A model generated the notes under the pieces. That model ran no database searches. It worked only from the letters and a program-made list of their open reading frames with translations, and was not told where the DNA came from. The position numbers and the translations under genes are program-made. This document shows, piece after piece, positions 1 to 9,144 of a DNA stretch of 53,105 bases. Source of the stretch: Pseudomonadota bacterium (GTDB lineage: Bacteria; Pseudomonadota; Gammaproteobacteria; Burkholderiales; Burkholderiaceae_D); the NCBI GenBank assembly GCA_030272785.1, contig JARXKM010000001.1:17451-70555 (forward strand). The letters are read 5' to 3'. Each line of letters opens with the position of its first letter. The stretch's first letter is position 1.

Positions 1-2
1 CG

Positions 3-47
3 CAGGTCGCCAGCTTTCCCGCCTTCGTCGCCGCCCACACGGGCTGA
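3..47 (+). CDS. C-terminal fragment of an upstream gene, possibly glutathione S-transferase-like (cut by left edge)
   Basis: Open frame from window start reads QVASFPAFVAAHTG*; the tail resembles GST/maleylacetoacetate isomerase C-termini, but very little sequence is available. Confidence 0.35.
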   Translation, partial: QVASFPAFVAAHTG

Positions 48-63
48 CCGCGGGTGTCGCCGC

Positions 64-119
64 GGGCCTAGACCCGGGGGTCAGTGCCGGCATTCGTACA
101 CGGGCTGAGCAGTAGGCCC
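64..119. repeat. Family A intergenic repeat (GGGGTCAGTGCCGGCATTCGTACACG) bracketed by 7-bp inverted arms GGGCCTA/TAGGCCC
   Basis: Shares GGGGTCAGTGCCGGCA[A/T]TCGTACACG with copies at 14.8-14.97 kb. Confidence 0.75.
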
Positions 120-141
120 TTCGATCGTCACCGACACGCCG

Positions 142-1077
142 CTACAACGCCGCTACGGCCCCCCACACCGCCGTCATGCTGAAACGCAACTGCGCCTCAT
201 CCTCGTGCAGCGCCGTCTCGATCGCGAAATCAGCCTGGTCGATACGGCGCAGCTGTGACAGCTTCGCACCATCGGCGCCGCGCAGCGCATGCACCAGCAG
301 CACGCGGTCGGCGCTGCGCCCGGCCACCGCGCCGATATCGCCATTGGCCAGCCGTACCAGCGTGCCCGGCGGGAAGGGGCCGAGCTGCTGCGCGAACAAC
401 TTGGTCAGCACCGGATCGTTGCCGGCGTCCGCGTCCAGCGTGCCCAGCGCCAGCGGCGGCAGCATCGAGCGGCGGTAATTGCGCGCCGACACGCAGGCGC
501 AGTAGCGGTCGGCCATCCGGATCAGCTTGGCGTTGAAGGCGATGTCGCCTTCGCGCCGGCCGTCGGGATAGCCGCTGCCGTCATCGTTCTCGTGGTGCTG
601 CAACACGTAGGACAGCCATTCCTCATCGCCCACACCGGCGCTGCGCAGCAACTGCGCGCTTTCGCTCGGATGGCGGTGCACCAGCGCGCGCTCGTCGCCG
701 CTCAAGGTCGCCTTGTTCTGCAGCGTCTCGATCTGCCGCATCATGCCCACGTTCATCGTCAGCGCGGCCGCCGCCACTGTCAGCACCGCGGCCGGCGCCT
801 CGCCCATCGCGCGCGCCAGCACGCAGGCGAGGATGGCGGTGTCGACGCAGTGGCGCACCGAGTAGCGCCCGCCGATCTGGTTGAGCAGGATGCAGGCGAT
901 GGCCACGTCGGGCGCGCGCGCGACCGCCTCGGCCAGTGTCTGCGCGACCCGGCGCAAGGCGCCGTCCGATTCGCTATACGGGCGCAGGCCCGCCAACAGC
1001 GCGTCAAGCTCGCTGCTGACCCGGTTCAGGCTGTGCAGCACCGAGGCCGGTGCGGCGGAAGGGAAAGTGGTTGTCAT
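142..1077 (-). CDS. HD-GYP domain protein with degenerate HD pair
   Basis: HHENDDGSGYPDG and MADRYCA motifs of the HD-GYP family; the usual LLHDIGK is replaced by AALTMNVGM. Confidence 0.8.
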   Translation of the reverse strand: MTTTFPSAAPASVLHSLNRVSSELDALLAGLRPYSESDGALRRVAQTLAEAVARAPDVAIACILLNQIGGRYSVRHCVDTAILACVLARAMGEAPAAVLTVAAAALTMNVGMMRQIETLQNKATLSGDERALVHRHPSESAQLLRSAGVGDEEWLSYVLQHHENDDGSGYPDGRREGDIAFNAKLIRMADRYCACVSARNYRRSMLPPLALGTLDADAGNDPVLTKLFAQQLGPFPPGTLVRLANGDIGAVAGRSADRVLLVHALRGADGAKLSQLRRIDQADFAIETALHEDEAQLRFSMTAVWGAVAAL

Positions 1078-2238
1078 TCAAATTCGGGCCAGCCGATCGA
1101 GCGCCAGCCGCAAAGTGGCGTCTTGTTTCGCGAAGCAGAATCGCACGACGCCGGACTCCGTGCCCCGGCTGTAGAACGCCGACACGGGAATCGCGGCAAC
1201 CTTGATTTCGCCCGTCAGCCATTCGGCGAAATCTGCTTCCAGTATAGATGAAATCGCGGCGTATTTGACGCATTGAAAATAGGTGCCGTCGGCCGGCAAC
1301 AGGGTGAAGCGACTGCTTTTGAGGCCGTCGCGGAACAGGTCGCGCTTGCGCTGGTAGAACGCCGGCAGGCCGCGGTAGGGCGCCGGGTCGGCCAGGTAGC
1401 GCGCCACGCCGTGCTGCATCGGCGTGTTCACGGTGAACACGTTGTACTGGTGCACCTTGCGGAACTCGGTCGACAGCGCCGGCGGCGCCGCCACGTAGCC
1501 GATTTTCCAGCCCGTCACGTGGTACGTCTTGCCGAAGCTCGACACCACGAAGGCGCGCTCGGCCAGTTCCGGGTAGCGGCACATCGACTCGTGCGGCGCG
1601 CCGTCGTAGACCATGTGTTCGTAGACCTCGTCGGCCAGCAGCAGGATGTCGCTGCCGCGCACGATGTCGGTGAGCGCATCGATGTCGGCACGCCGCAGCA
1701 CCGAGCCGGTCGGGTTGTGCGGCGAATTGATGATGATCAGGCGCGTGCGCGGGCCGACCGCAGCGGCGACCTGCTGCCACGGGATGCTGTAGCCGCGCTC
1801 GTCGTCGACCTGCATCGCCACCGGCACCATCACGCCGCCGGCCAGCGCGATGGCCGGCGCGTAGCTGTCGTAGGCTGGCTCGATGACGATCACCTCGTCG
1901 TCCGGATGCACGCAGCACAGGATCGCCGTGGTCAAGGCCTGGGTGGCGCCGGCGGTGACGGTGATTTCCAGCGCGGCGTCGTAGTGGCGCCCGTAGATGG
2001 CGCCGATCTTGGCGGCGATCGCCTCGCGCAGCGGCGCCACGCCGGTCATCATCGGATACTGGTTGTGGCCGTCGCGCATGGCGTCGGCGACCAGTTCCGG
2101 CAGCGCCGGGTCGCAGGCGAAATCAGGAAAGCCCTGGCCGAGGTTGACGGCGCCGTGTTCGGCGGCCAAGGTCGACATCCGGGTGAAAACCGTGGTGCCG
2201 ACCGCGGGCAGCCTGGTGCGAAGGACGGGTGTCGTCAT
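1078..2238 (-). CDS. PLP-dependent aminotransferase (methionine aminotransferase-like)
   Basis: Class I aminotransferase signatures: NLGQGFPDF, INSPHNPTG, SSFGKTYHVTGWKIGY. Confidence 0.9.
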   Translation of the reverse strand: MTTPVLRTRLPAVGTTVFTRMSTLAAEHGAVNLGQGFPDFACDPALPELVADAMRDGHNQYPMMTGVAPLREAIAAKIGAIYGRHYDAALEITVTAGATQALTTAILCCVHPDDEVIVIEPAYDSYAPAIALAGGVMVPVAMQVDDERGYSIPWQQVAAAVGPRTRLIIINSPHNPTGSVLRRADIDALTDIVRGSDILLLADEVYEHMVYDGAPHESMCRYPELAERAFVVSSFGKTYHVTGWKIGYVAAPPALSTEFRKVHQYNVFTVNTPMQHGVARYLADPAPYRGLPAFYQRKRDLFRDGLKSSRFTLLPADGTYFQCVKYAAISSILEADFAEWLTGEIKVAAIPVSAFYSRGTESGVVRFCFAKQDATLRLALDRLARI

Positions 2239-2265
2239 GAGAAGAAAAGCGAAGTGATCGGGAGC

Positions 2266-2721
2266 CTATTCTAGCGCAGAGTCGGCACGCGCCTTGAGCC
2301 ACGCTTCGGGCAGCATGATGCGAAACAGGCCGGCCTGGGCGGTCTTGCGGGCCAGCTTGAGCAGCGCCTTGTCCTTGGTGATGAGCACGGCGGCGCGGGC
2401 GTCGCGGGCGATCTCGAGAAATTTCTGGTCGTCGCGGTCGGTGCACACCGGCAAACGCACCTGGCTGGCGGCCGGCGCCACCACGCTGATCAGCGCATCG
2501 AAGCGGCGCGCCGCCAGCGGCCGGCTGGCCTCGTCGAGCGGCAGGTGCTTGTAATGGAGCACGACGTTGTATTCGTCGCGGCAGTCGGCGCGCGTGACCG
2601 CTTCGACTGCGCCGCTTTCGAGGGCGGCCAGCAGGCTGGCCCAGCGCGGGTCGTGGAACACCAGCAGGTCGAGGCAAACATTGGTGTCGATGACGATGCG
2701 TTCGGCTGGTACGGGTATCAT
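2266..2721 (-). CDS. PIN domain protein, putative toxin-type nuclease
   Basis: IDTNVCLDLL, conserved acidic residues (TDRDDQKFLEIA, LITKDKALL); start chosen at MIPVPAERIVIDTN. Confidence 0.8.
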   Translation of the reverse strand: MIPVPAERIVIDTNVCLDLLVFHDPRWASLLAALESGAVEAVTRADCRDEYNVVLHYKHLPLDEASRPLAARRFDALISVVAPAASQVRLPVCTDRDDQKFLEIARDARAAVLITKDKALLKLARKTAQAGLFRIMLPEAWLKARADSALE

Positions 2722-2758
2722 GTCGGCAATTCTATGTTGTTGGATGTGATTGAAATTT

Positions 2759-3529
2759 ATGTTGATTGTACTGTCGCCCGCAAAATCGCTCGACTTCGCC
2801 ACCCGCCCGACCACCAAGCTGAGCACCACGCCCGATCACCTGGCGCGCTCGAGCGCGCTGATCGCGGTGCTGCGCGGCTATTCGCCGGCCCAGCTGGCCG
2901 AGCTGATGGACCTGTCGGACCCGCTCGCCGCCCTCAACGTGGCGCGCTACGCCAGCTGGAGCACTGACCCGCACGAGGCGCGCCAGGCCATCATGGCCTT
3001 CAACGGCGACGTCTACGCCGGCTTCGACGCGCGCTCGCTCAAACCGAAGGCGCTCGGCTACGCGCAGCAGCACGTGCGCATCCTGTCCGGGCTGTACGGC
3101 GTGCTGCGCCCGTTCGACCTGATCCACCCGCACCGGCTCGAGATGGGCTCGCGCCTGGCCACGCCGGAGGCGAAGGACTTGTATGGGTTCTGGGGCGACA
3201 GCGTCACCGAGACGATCAACGCGGCGATCACCGCCAACGGCGCCGAAGTGCTGGTCAACCTGGCGTCGGAAGAGTATTTCAAGTCGGTGCGGCCTAAGCT
3301 GCTGGCCGTGCCGGTGATCAGCCCGGTGTTCGAGGACTGGAAGAACGGCAAGTACAAGATCATCTCGTTCTTCGCCAAGCGCGCCCGCGGCATGATGGCG
3401 CGCTACGCGGCGGAGAAGGGCATCACGGACGCCGACAAGCTGAAGAAGTTCAAGGTCGACGGCTACGCCTTCAGCAAGCGCGATTCGACCGACACCCGCT
3501 GGGTGTTCCGCCGCCAGCTCGAAGCGTAA
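2759..3529 (+). CDS. yaaA: Peroxide stress protein YaaA (DUF328/UPF0246)
   Basis: [13 protein letters not shown] start, [30 protein letters not shown]; alternative ATG at 2750. Confidence 0.93.
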   Translation: MLIVLSPAKSLDFATRPTTKLSTTPDHLARSSALIAVLRGYSPAQLAELMDLSDPLAALNVARYASWSTDPHEARQAIMAFNGDVYAGFDARSLKPKALGYAQQHVRILSGLYGVLRPFDLIHPHRLEMGSRLATPEAKDLYGFWGDSVTETINAAITANGAEVLVNLASEEYFKSVRPKLLAVPVISPVFEDWKNGKYKIISFFAKRARGMMARYAAEKGITDADKLKKFKVDGYAFSKRDSTDTRWVFRRQLEA

Positions 3530-3578
3530 GTCGAAGCGTAAGTCGAAGCGTAAGTCGAAGCGCAAATCGAGCAGTAAG
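3519..3578. repeat. 12-bp tandem repeat TCGAAGCGTAAG (about 5 units) across the yaaA stop codon
   Basis: Three perfect and two degenerate units read directly. Confidence 0.9.
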
Positions 3579-3641
3579 CTGAGCAGGCCGTCCCCGCCGC
3601 CGGCGGGCACGACCTGCATCGTGCCGCATCGTCCTGAGAGC

Positions 3642-4451
3642 TTAGTCGGTCTTCTTCGACCAGAAGTTGAACCAGCTGCGTTCCTTCGCATTCGGATTGA
3701 GGAACTTGCTGTTCGGGTAGTTCTTGACGAACACGCGCTGCGCATCGTCGCGCAGTTCGAGGTTGCCCATCTTGTCGTGGCAGCGAATCATCAGGAACAG
3801 CGCTTCCTCGATGGCCGGGGCGTCGCCGTAGTCGGTCACCGCGCCTTGGGCGCGGTTGAAGGCGGCCAGGTAGGCGCCGCGCCGATAGTAGTAATTGGCC
3901 ACGTGCACTTCGTACTGCGCCATCGCGTTGATCAGGTACTTCATGCGCGAGATCGCGTCCGGCGTGTATTTGCTGTCCGGGAATTTGTCGACCAGCGCCT
4001 TGAAGGCGGCGAACGATTCGCGCGTCGCTTTCGGGTCGCGCTCGGTCGGATCCTGCGAGTAGATCACCGACAGAAAACCGATCTGGTCATTGAAGCTGAT
4101 CAGGCCGCGCAGATAGTACATATAGTCGGCCTGCGGATGATTCGGGTGCAGCTTGATGAAGCGCTCGACCGCCGCCAGCGCCTGGGCCTGGTCCTGCGTC
4201 TTGTAGTAGGCGTAGGCGATCTCCATCTGCGCCTGGGTCGCGTAGGTGCCGAACGGATAGCTCGACTCGAGCCGCTCGAACAGCTTGATGGCCGCCTCGT
4301 AGTGGCCGCCGTTCATCTCATCGCGCGCCTCAGCGTATAATTTCGTCACCGACCAGTTTTTGGTCTCGTCGGCTTTTTCCGGAAACAAGCTGCAAGCGGA
4401 CAAACCTAGCAGAACACATGAAGCAACAAACAGAGATAATTTTTTTTGCAT
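3642..4451 (-). CDS. bamD: Outer membrane protein assembly factor BamD
   Basis: Lipoprotein signal LLGLSACSLF, TPR-like repeats, SSYPFGTYATQAQ. Confidence 0.93.
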   Translation of the reverse strand: MQKKLSLFVASCVLLGLSACSLFPEKADETKNWSVTKLYAEARDEMNGGHYEAAIKLFERLESSYPFGTYATQAQMEIAYAYYKTQDQAQALAAVERFIKLHPNHPQADYMYYLRGLISFNDQIGFLSVIYSQDPTERDPKATRESFAAFKALVDKFPDSKYTPDAISRMKYLINAMAQYEVHVANYYYRRGAYLAAFNRAQGAVTDYGDAPAIEEALFLMIRCHDKMGNLELRDDAQRVFVKNYPNSKFLNPNAKERSWFNFWSKKTD

Positions 4452-4516
4452 GACTTTTTGCAAGAGAGTATTTACCGAGATTCAACGAAAGGCTGATTAT
4501 AGCCGATGGGACTGCT

Positions 4517-5572
4517 GTGATATTAACTCCAACGCCGAATTCGGCGGATTTACCGTTAGACCCTGATTTTGACGACGAGATCGACGCCGAGTTTGCGTCG
4601 CTCGAACGCGGCATCGACCTGTCGCCGATTACCCTTGAACTGACGCCCGAGGCATGCGGCCAGCGCCTCGACAAAGTCATCGCCGGCCTGGTGCCGCAAT
4701 TTTCGCGCAGCCGCCTGCAACTGTGGTTCGACGCCGGCCATGTGATGGTCGACGGCAAGCCGGCGCGCGGCAAGGATACCGCATATGGCGACGAAACGGT
4801 CGTTATCGCGCCGCAGAGCGCGCCCGAAGACGCCGCCTACACCCCCGAAGAGATCGCGCTCAACATCGTCTACGAAGACGAACACATCATGGTGATCAAC
4901 AAGCCGGCCGGGCTGGTGGTCCACCCGGGCGCCGGCAACTGGTCGGGCACCTTGCTCAACGGCCTGCTGTTTCACGCGCCGCAGCTGGCCGGCGTGCCGC
5001 GCGCCGGCATCGTCCACCGGCTCGACAAGGACACCAGCGGCCTGATGGTGGTCGGCAAGACGCTCGCCGCGCAGACCGACCTGGTGCGCCAGCTGGCCGC
5101 GCGCAGCGTCAAGCGCGAGTATTTCGCGCTGGTGTGGGGCACGCCGCGCGTCAGCGGCACCATCGACGCCTCGATGGGGCGGCACCCGAAGGACCGCGTC
5201 AAGATGGCGGTGTCGACCAATTTTTCCGCCAAGCCGGCCATCACCCACTTCCAGCTGATCGCCTCCGGCCTGCTCGACCGGCGCCCGGTCAGCCTGGTGC
5301 AGTGCCAGCTCGAAACCGGCCGCACCCACCAGATCCGCGTGCACATGCAGCACCTCGGCTTCGCGCTGGTGGGCGACTCGGTGTACGGCAAGCAGCACCT
5401 GGCGCCGGTGTTTCCGCGCCAGGCGCTGCAGGCGCGCCGGCTCGGCCTGGTGCATCCGGCCACCGGCGAGGACTGCGAATGGATCGTGCCGCTGGCCGAC
5501 GATTTCGCCGAGCTGATCGGCCAAGCGGGCATCGCCGAACCGGACCTGGTGGCATGGCAAGCGCCGAGCTGA
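4517..5572 (+). CDS. rluD: 23S rRNA pseudouridine synthase RluD
   Basis: S4 domain, GIVHRLDKDTSGLMVV, GRTHQIRVHM; GTG start. Confidence 0.93.
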   Translation: MILTPTPNSADLPLDPDFDDEIDAEFASLERGIDLSPITLELTPEACGQRLDKVIAGLVPQFSRSRLQLWFDAGHVMVDGKPARGKDTAYGDETVVIAPQSAPEDAAYTPEEIALNIVYEDEHIMVINKPAGLVVHPGAGNWSGTLLNGLLFHAPQLAGVPRAGIVHRLDKDTSGLMVVGKTLAAQTDLVRQLAARSVKREYFALVWGTPRVSGTIDASMGRHPKDRVKMAVSTNFSAKPAITHFQLIASGLLDRRPVSLVQCQLETGRTHQIRVHMQHLGFALVGDSVYGKQHLAPVFPRQALQARRLGLVHPATGEDCEWIVPLADDFAELIGQAGIAEPDLVAWQAPS

Positions 5573-6345
5573 TCACGCCGGACTGGCCCGATGCCCCGGC
5601 CAACGTCGGCGCGCTGGCCAGCACGCGCCGCGGCGGCGCCAGCGCCGGCCCCTACGACGACGGCGCCGGCGGCGGCGGCCTGAACCTCGGCCTGCACGTC
5701 GGCGACGACGCCGACACGGTGCGGTGCAACCGCGCCGCCGTGCGCGCGCTGCTGCCCGGCGCGCCGGCCTGGATTTCGCAGGTGCACGGCGTCGCCGTGG
5801 TCGACGCCGCCAGCGTCGGGCCGGACCAGCCGGTGCGGGTGGCCGACGCCAGCATTGCCAGCGCGCCCGGGGTGGTGTGCGCGGTGCTCACCGCCGACTG
5901 CCTGCCGGTGCTGTTCGCCGACCTGGCCGGCACGGTGGTGGGCGCGGCCCACGCCGGCTGGCGCGGCCTGGCCGCCGGCGTGCTGAGCGCAACGGTGGCG
6001 GCGATGCGCGCCGCCGGCGCCGGCGAGCTGACCGCCTGGCTGGGGCCGGCGATCGGCCCGGCCAGGTTCGAAGTGGGCGCCGAGGTGCGCGATGAATTCC
6101 TGGCGGGCGCGCGCGGCGCGGTCGAAGCTGCGCAGGTGAGGGCGGCGTTCGCGCCGTTCGCCGGGCGGCCCGGCAAATACCTGGCAGACATGAATGCGCT
6201 GGCGCGCTGCCTGCTGGCGCGCGACGGCGTGACGCGGGTGTGGGGCGGGGCGCACTGCACGGCGAGCGATAGTGCGCGCTTCTATTCGTACCGGCGCGAC
6301 GGCGTCACCGGTCGGCAGGCCAGCATGATCTGGCTGACCGCCTAG
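5554..6345 (+). CDS. pgeF: Peptidoglycan editing factor PgeF (YfiH / polyphenol oxidase family)
   Basis: STRRGG, QVHG, TADCLPV, AAHAGWRGL; start inside the rluD 3' end. Confidence 0.92.
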   Translation: MASAELITPDWPDAPANVGALASTRRGGASAGPYDDGAGGGGLNLGLHVGDDADTVRCNRAAVRALLPGAPAWISQVHGVAVVDAASVGPDQPVRVADASIASAPGVVCAVLTADCLPVLFADLAGTVVGAAHAGWRGLAAGVLSATVAAMRAAGAGELTAWLGPAIGPARFEVGAEVRDEFLAGARGAVEAAQVRAAFAPFAGRPGKYLADMNALARCLLARDGVTRVWGGAHCTASDSARFYSYRRDGVTGRQASMIWLTA

Positions 6346-6575
6346 CCTTCGCTGTCGCTGTCGCTGGCGTCGGCTGCGGCGGCGAGCTGGCTGGCGCGCA
6401 GGCGGGCGGCGGCCTCGTTACGCAGGCGCCTGCGCTTGGTACCCGAGACGTAGTAAAGTAACGACAATGGCAACACACAATAGACCAGAAAGGTCATAAT
6501 TCCAGCGACGACGGAAGGTTCGGTCAGCGCCATCAGGCCAACCACGTAGATCCAGGCAACGGCGACAATCCACAT
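6342..6575 (-). CDS. Small membrane protein of unknown function
   Basis: MWIVAVAWIYVVGLMALTEPSVVAGIMTFLVYCVLPLSLLYYV: two predicted TM helices, charged tail. Confidence 0.65.
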   Translation of the reverse strand: MWIVAVAWIYVVGLMALTEPSVVAGIMTFLVYCVLPLSLLYYVSGTKRRRLRNEAAARLRASQLAAAADASDSDSEG

Positions 6576-6630
6576 ACATTTTCCTCGGTAGAAACCGCAA
6601 TTGTAGCAATTGTAACCAATGGACTCACAC

Positions 6631-8361
6631 ATGAATAAGCCTGATCCTCAAGCCATGGCCAGTGCCTGGGCGTCCCAATTTGCCGATCCTGCCAGCTGGC
6701 AGCCGTGGATGCAGCTGCAGCAGCCCGTCGGCAATCCGCTGGACGGCATCCTCAAGGAGGCCGGCGCCCACATCAGTCCGACGGCGCTCGACGCGATCAA
6801 GAACGACTACCTGCAAAAGGCCGCCGCATTATGGCAGGACATGGCGGCGATGAAAACGCCCGAGCTCAAGGATCGCCGCTTTGCCGCGCCGGAGTGGCAT
6901 GCCAATCCCTTGTCCGCCTTCAGCGCCGCGTCCTACCTGCTGAATGCGCATTTCCTCACGGCGATGGCCGAAGCGGTCGAGGCGGCGCCGCGCGAGAAGC
7001 AGAAGATCTGCTTCGCGGTGCAGCAAGTGGTCGACGCGATGTCGCCGGCAAACTTCCTCGCCACCAATCCCGAGGCGCAGCAGACGCTGCTCGACACCAA
7101 GGGCGAGAGCCTGACCAGGGGCCTCACCAACATGCTGGCCGACATGCAGAAAGGCCGCATCTCGCTGTCGGACGAATCGGCCTTCGAAGTGGGCCGCAAC
7201 GTCGCCACCACGGCCGGCGAAGTGGTGTACGAGAACGACCTGTTCCAGCTGATCCAGTACTCCCCGACCAGCGCCACGGTGCACGCCGTGCCGCTGCTGA
7301 TGGTGCCGCCGTGCATCAACAAGTTCTACATCCTCGACCTGCAGCCGGAAAATTCGGTGGTGCGCTACGCCGTCGAGCAGGGCAACACGGTGTTCCTGGT
7401 GTCGTGGCGCAATCCTGACGAGTCGCTCGCCTTCGTCACCTGGGACGACTATGTCGAGCAGGGCGCGATCGAGGCGATCCGGGTGGCGCGCGCCATTTCC
7501 GGCAGCGAAAAAATCAACGCCTTCGGTTTCTGCGTCGGCGGCACCATCGTCACCACCGCGCTGGCGGTGCTGGCCGCGCGCGGCGAACAGCCGGCCGCCA
7601 GCCTGACCTTGCTGACCACCTTGCTCGATTTCGAAGACACCGGCGTGCTCGACGTGTTCATCGACGAAGACCAGGTAGCGCAGCGCGAACAGAGCCTGGC
7701 CAAGGGCGGCCTGATGCCGGGGCGCGACCTGGCGACGACGTTCTCGGCGCTGCGTCCAAACGACCTGGTGTGGAACTACGTGCAGTCGAACTACCTGAAG
7801 GGCAAGGAGCCGCCGCCGTTCGACCTGCTGTACTGGAACTCGGACAGCACCAACCTGCCGGGACCGATGTTCTGTTTTTACCTGCGCAATATGTACCTCG
7901 AGAACAAGCTGCGCGAACCTGGTGTGCTGACCACCGCCGGCGCCCAGGTCGACATCGGCGCGATCGACGCGCCGGTATTCCTTTACGGTTCGCGCGAAGA
8001 CCACATCGTGCCGTGGCACGCCGCCTTCAAGTCGCTGGCGCTGCTCAATCCGGGCAAGCCGAAGCAGAACCGCTTCGTGCTGGGCGCTTCCGGCCACATC
8101 GCCGGTGTCATCAACCCGGCCTCGAAAGGCAAGCGCAGCTACTGGACCCACGACGTCAAGGGCCGCGCCAAGGCGCCGGCCGACCCGGACAGCTGGTTCG
8201 CCGGCGCGACCGAGCACAAGGGCAGCTGGTGGAGCGAGTGGGCCGCCTTCCTGGCCGAGCACGGTGGCAAGGATGTCAAGCCGCGTAGCAAGCTTGGCAA
8301 CAAGCAGTTTCCACCGATCGAGGCTGCGCCGGGCCGCTACGTCAAGGTGCGGGCCGACTGA
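6631..8361 (+). CDS. phaC: Class I polyhydroxyalkanoate synthase
   Basis: Lipase-like box GFCVGG, PPCINKFYILDL, GASGHIAGVINP. Confidence 0.95.
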   Translation: MNKPDPQAMASAWASQFADPASWQPWMQLQQPVGNPLDGILKEAGAHISPTALDAIKNDYLQKAAALWQDMAAMKTPELKDRRFAAPEWHANPLSAFSAASYLLNAHFLTAMAEAVEAAPREKQKICFAVQQVVDAMSPANFLATNPEAQQTLLDTKGESLTRGLTNMLADMQKGRISLSDESAFEVGRNVATTAGEVVYENDLFQLIQYSPTSATVHAVPLLMVPPCINKFYILDLQPENSVVRYAVEQGNTVFLVSWRNPDESLAFVTWDDYVEQGAIEAIRVARAISGSEKINAFGFCVGGTIVTTALAVLAARGEQPAASLTLLTTLLDFEDTGVLDVFIDEDQVAQREQSLAKGGLMPGRDLATTFSALRPNDLVWNYVQSNYLKGKEPPPFDLLYWNSDSTNLPGPMFCFYLRNMYLENKLREPGVLTTAGAQVDIGAIDAPVFLYGSREDHIVPWHAAFKSLALLNPGKPKQNRFVLGASGHIAGVINPASKGKRSYWTHDVKGRAKAPADPDSWFAGATEHKGSWWSEWAAFLAEHGGKDVKPRSKLGNKQFPPIEAAPGRYVKVRAD

Positions 8362-8435
8362 GGGGGGACTGACCGGCTTCGCCGACGGCGCCTGGTGAAG
8401 CATGGCAATCCTTGTTGCCATGTATTTACTTTAAG

Positions 8436-8458
8436 TTGCACCGCAATAAATGCTGCAC
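8436..8458. promoter_or_regulatory. Candidate PhaR-type operator, TGC-rich TTGCACCGCAATAAATGCTGCAC
   Basis: Repeated TGCA/TGCTGCA motifs upstream of phaR, resembling TGC-rich sites upstream of phasin/phaR genes. Confidence 0.45.
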
Positions 8459-8496
8459 GTGCGCGCGCAACATGGTATTTTGGCGAATATCCATCC

Positions 8497-8502
8497 TATA
8501 AT
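8497..8502 (+). promoter_or_regulatory. Candidate -10 box TATAAT upstream of phaR
   Basis: Perfect TATAAT; no convincing -35 box. Confidence 0.4.
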
Positions 8503-8524
8503 GCAAAACGTAGGCTTGACATGG

Positions 8525-8549
8525 AGCGGACAGTGGTCCGCTTTTTATT
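8525..8549 (+). terminator. Rho-independent terminator-like hairpin between phaC and phaR
   Basis: AGCGGAC-AGTG-GTCCGCT followed by TTTTATT. Confidence 0.7.
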
Positions 8550-8583
8550 CGAATGCGCTGCGGCGCAATAAGTGGAATCAGAG

Positions 8584-9135
8584 ATGAGTAGCGCAAAAAA
8601 AAGTACTGAACGCCTGATCAAGAAGTACCCGAACCGGCGCCTGTACGATACGCAGACCAGCTCGTACATCACGCTGACCGACGTCAAGCAGCTGGTGCTC
8701 GATGCCGACGAGTTCACCGTCATCGATGCCAAGTCCAGCGAAGACCTGACGCGCAGCATCCTGCTGCAGATCATCCTTGAAGAAGAAGCGAACGGCGCGC
8801 CGATGTTTACCAGCGTGGTGTTGTCGCAGATCATCCGTTACTACGGCCATGCGATGCAGGGCATGATGGGATCCTACCTCGAAAAAAATGTCCAGGCGTT
8901 CACCGACATCCAGAACAAGTTCACCACCGGCGCGACCGGCAGCTTCGAGGGCAAGCCATTCAGTCCTGAGATGTGGACCCAGTTCATGAACGTACAAGGG
9001 CCGATGATGCAAGGGATGATGAACAACTACATCGACCAGAGCAAGAACCTGTTCGTGCAGATGCAAGAGCAGATGCAAAGCCAGAGCAAGAACATCTTCG
9101 GCGGCTTCCCGTTCCCGCCCGTCGACAAGAAATAA
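8584..9135 (+). CDS. phaR: Polyhydroxyalkanoate synthesis repressor PhaR
   Basis: LIKKYPNRRLYDTQTSSYITLTDVKQLV signature. Confidence 0.94.
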   Translation: MSSAKKSTERLIKKYPNRRLYDTQTSSYITLTDVKQLVLDADEFTVIDAKSSEDLTRSILLQIILEEEANGAPMFTSVVLSQIIRYYGHAMQGMMGSYLEKNVQAFTDIQNKFTTGATGSFEGKPFSPEMWTQFMNVQGPMMQGMMNNYIDQSKNLFVQMQEQMQSQSKNIFGGFPFPPVDKK

Positions 9136-9144
9136 ACGTTTCCC

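Noticed and set aside
4654-6345. 563-aa ORF starting inside rluD
   Set aside because: Only the C-terminal part (from ATG 5554) is PgeF; the N-terminal extension is an out-of-frame reading of rluD.
8516-8551. TTGACA as a -35 box for phaR
   Set aside because: Perfect -35 hexamer, but no acceptable -10 at 16-18 bp; it immediately precedes the terminator-like hairpin.
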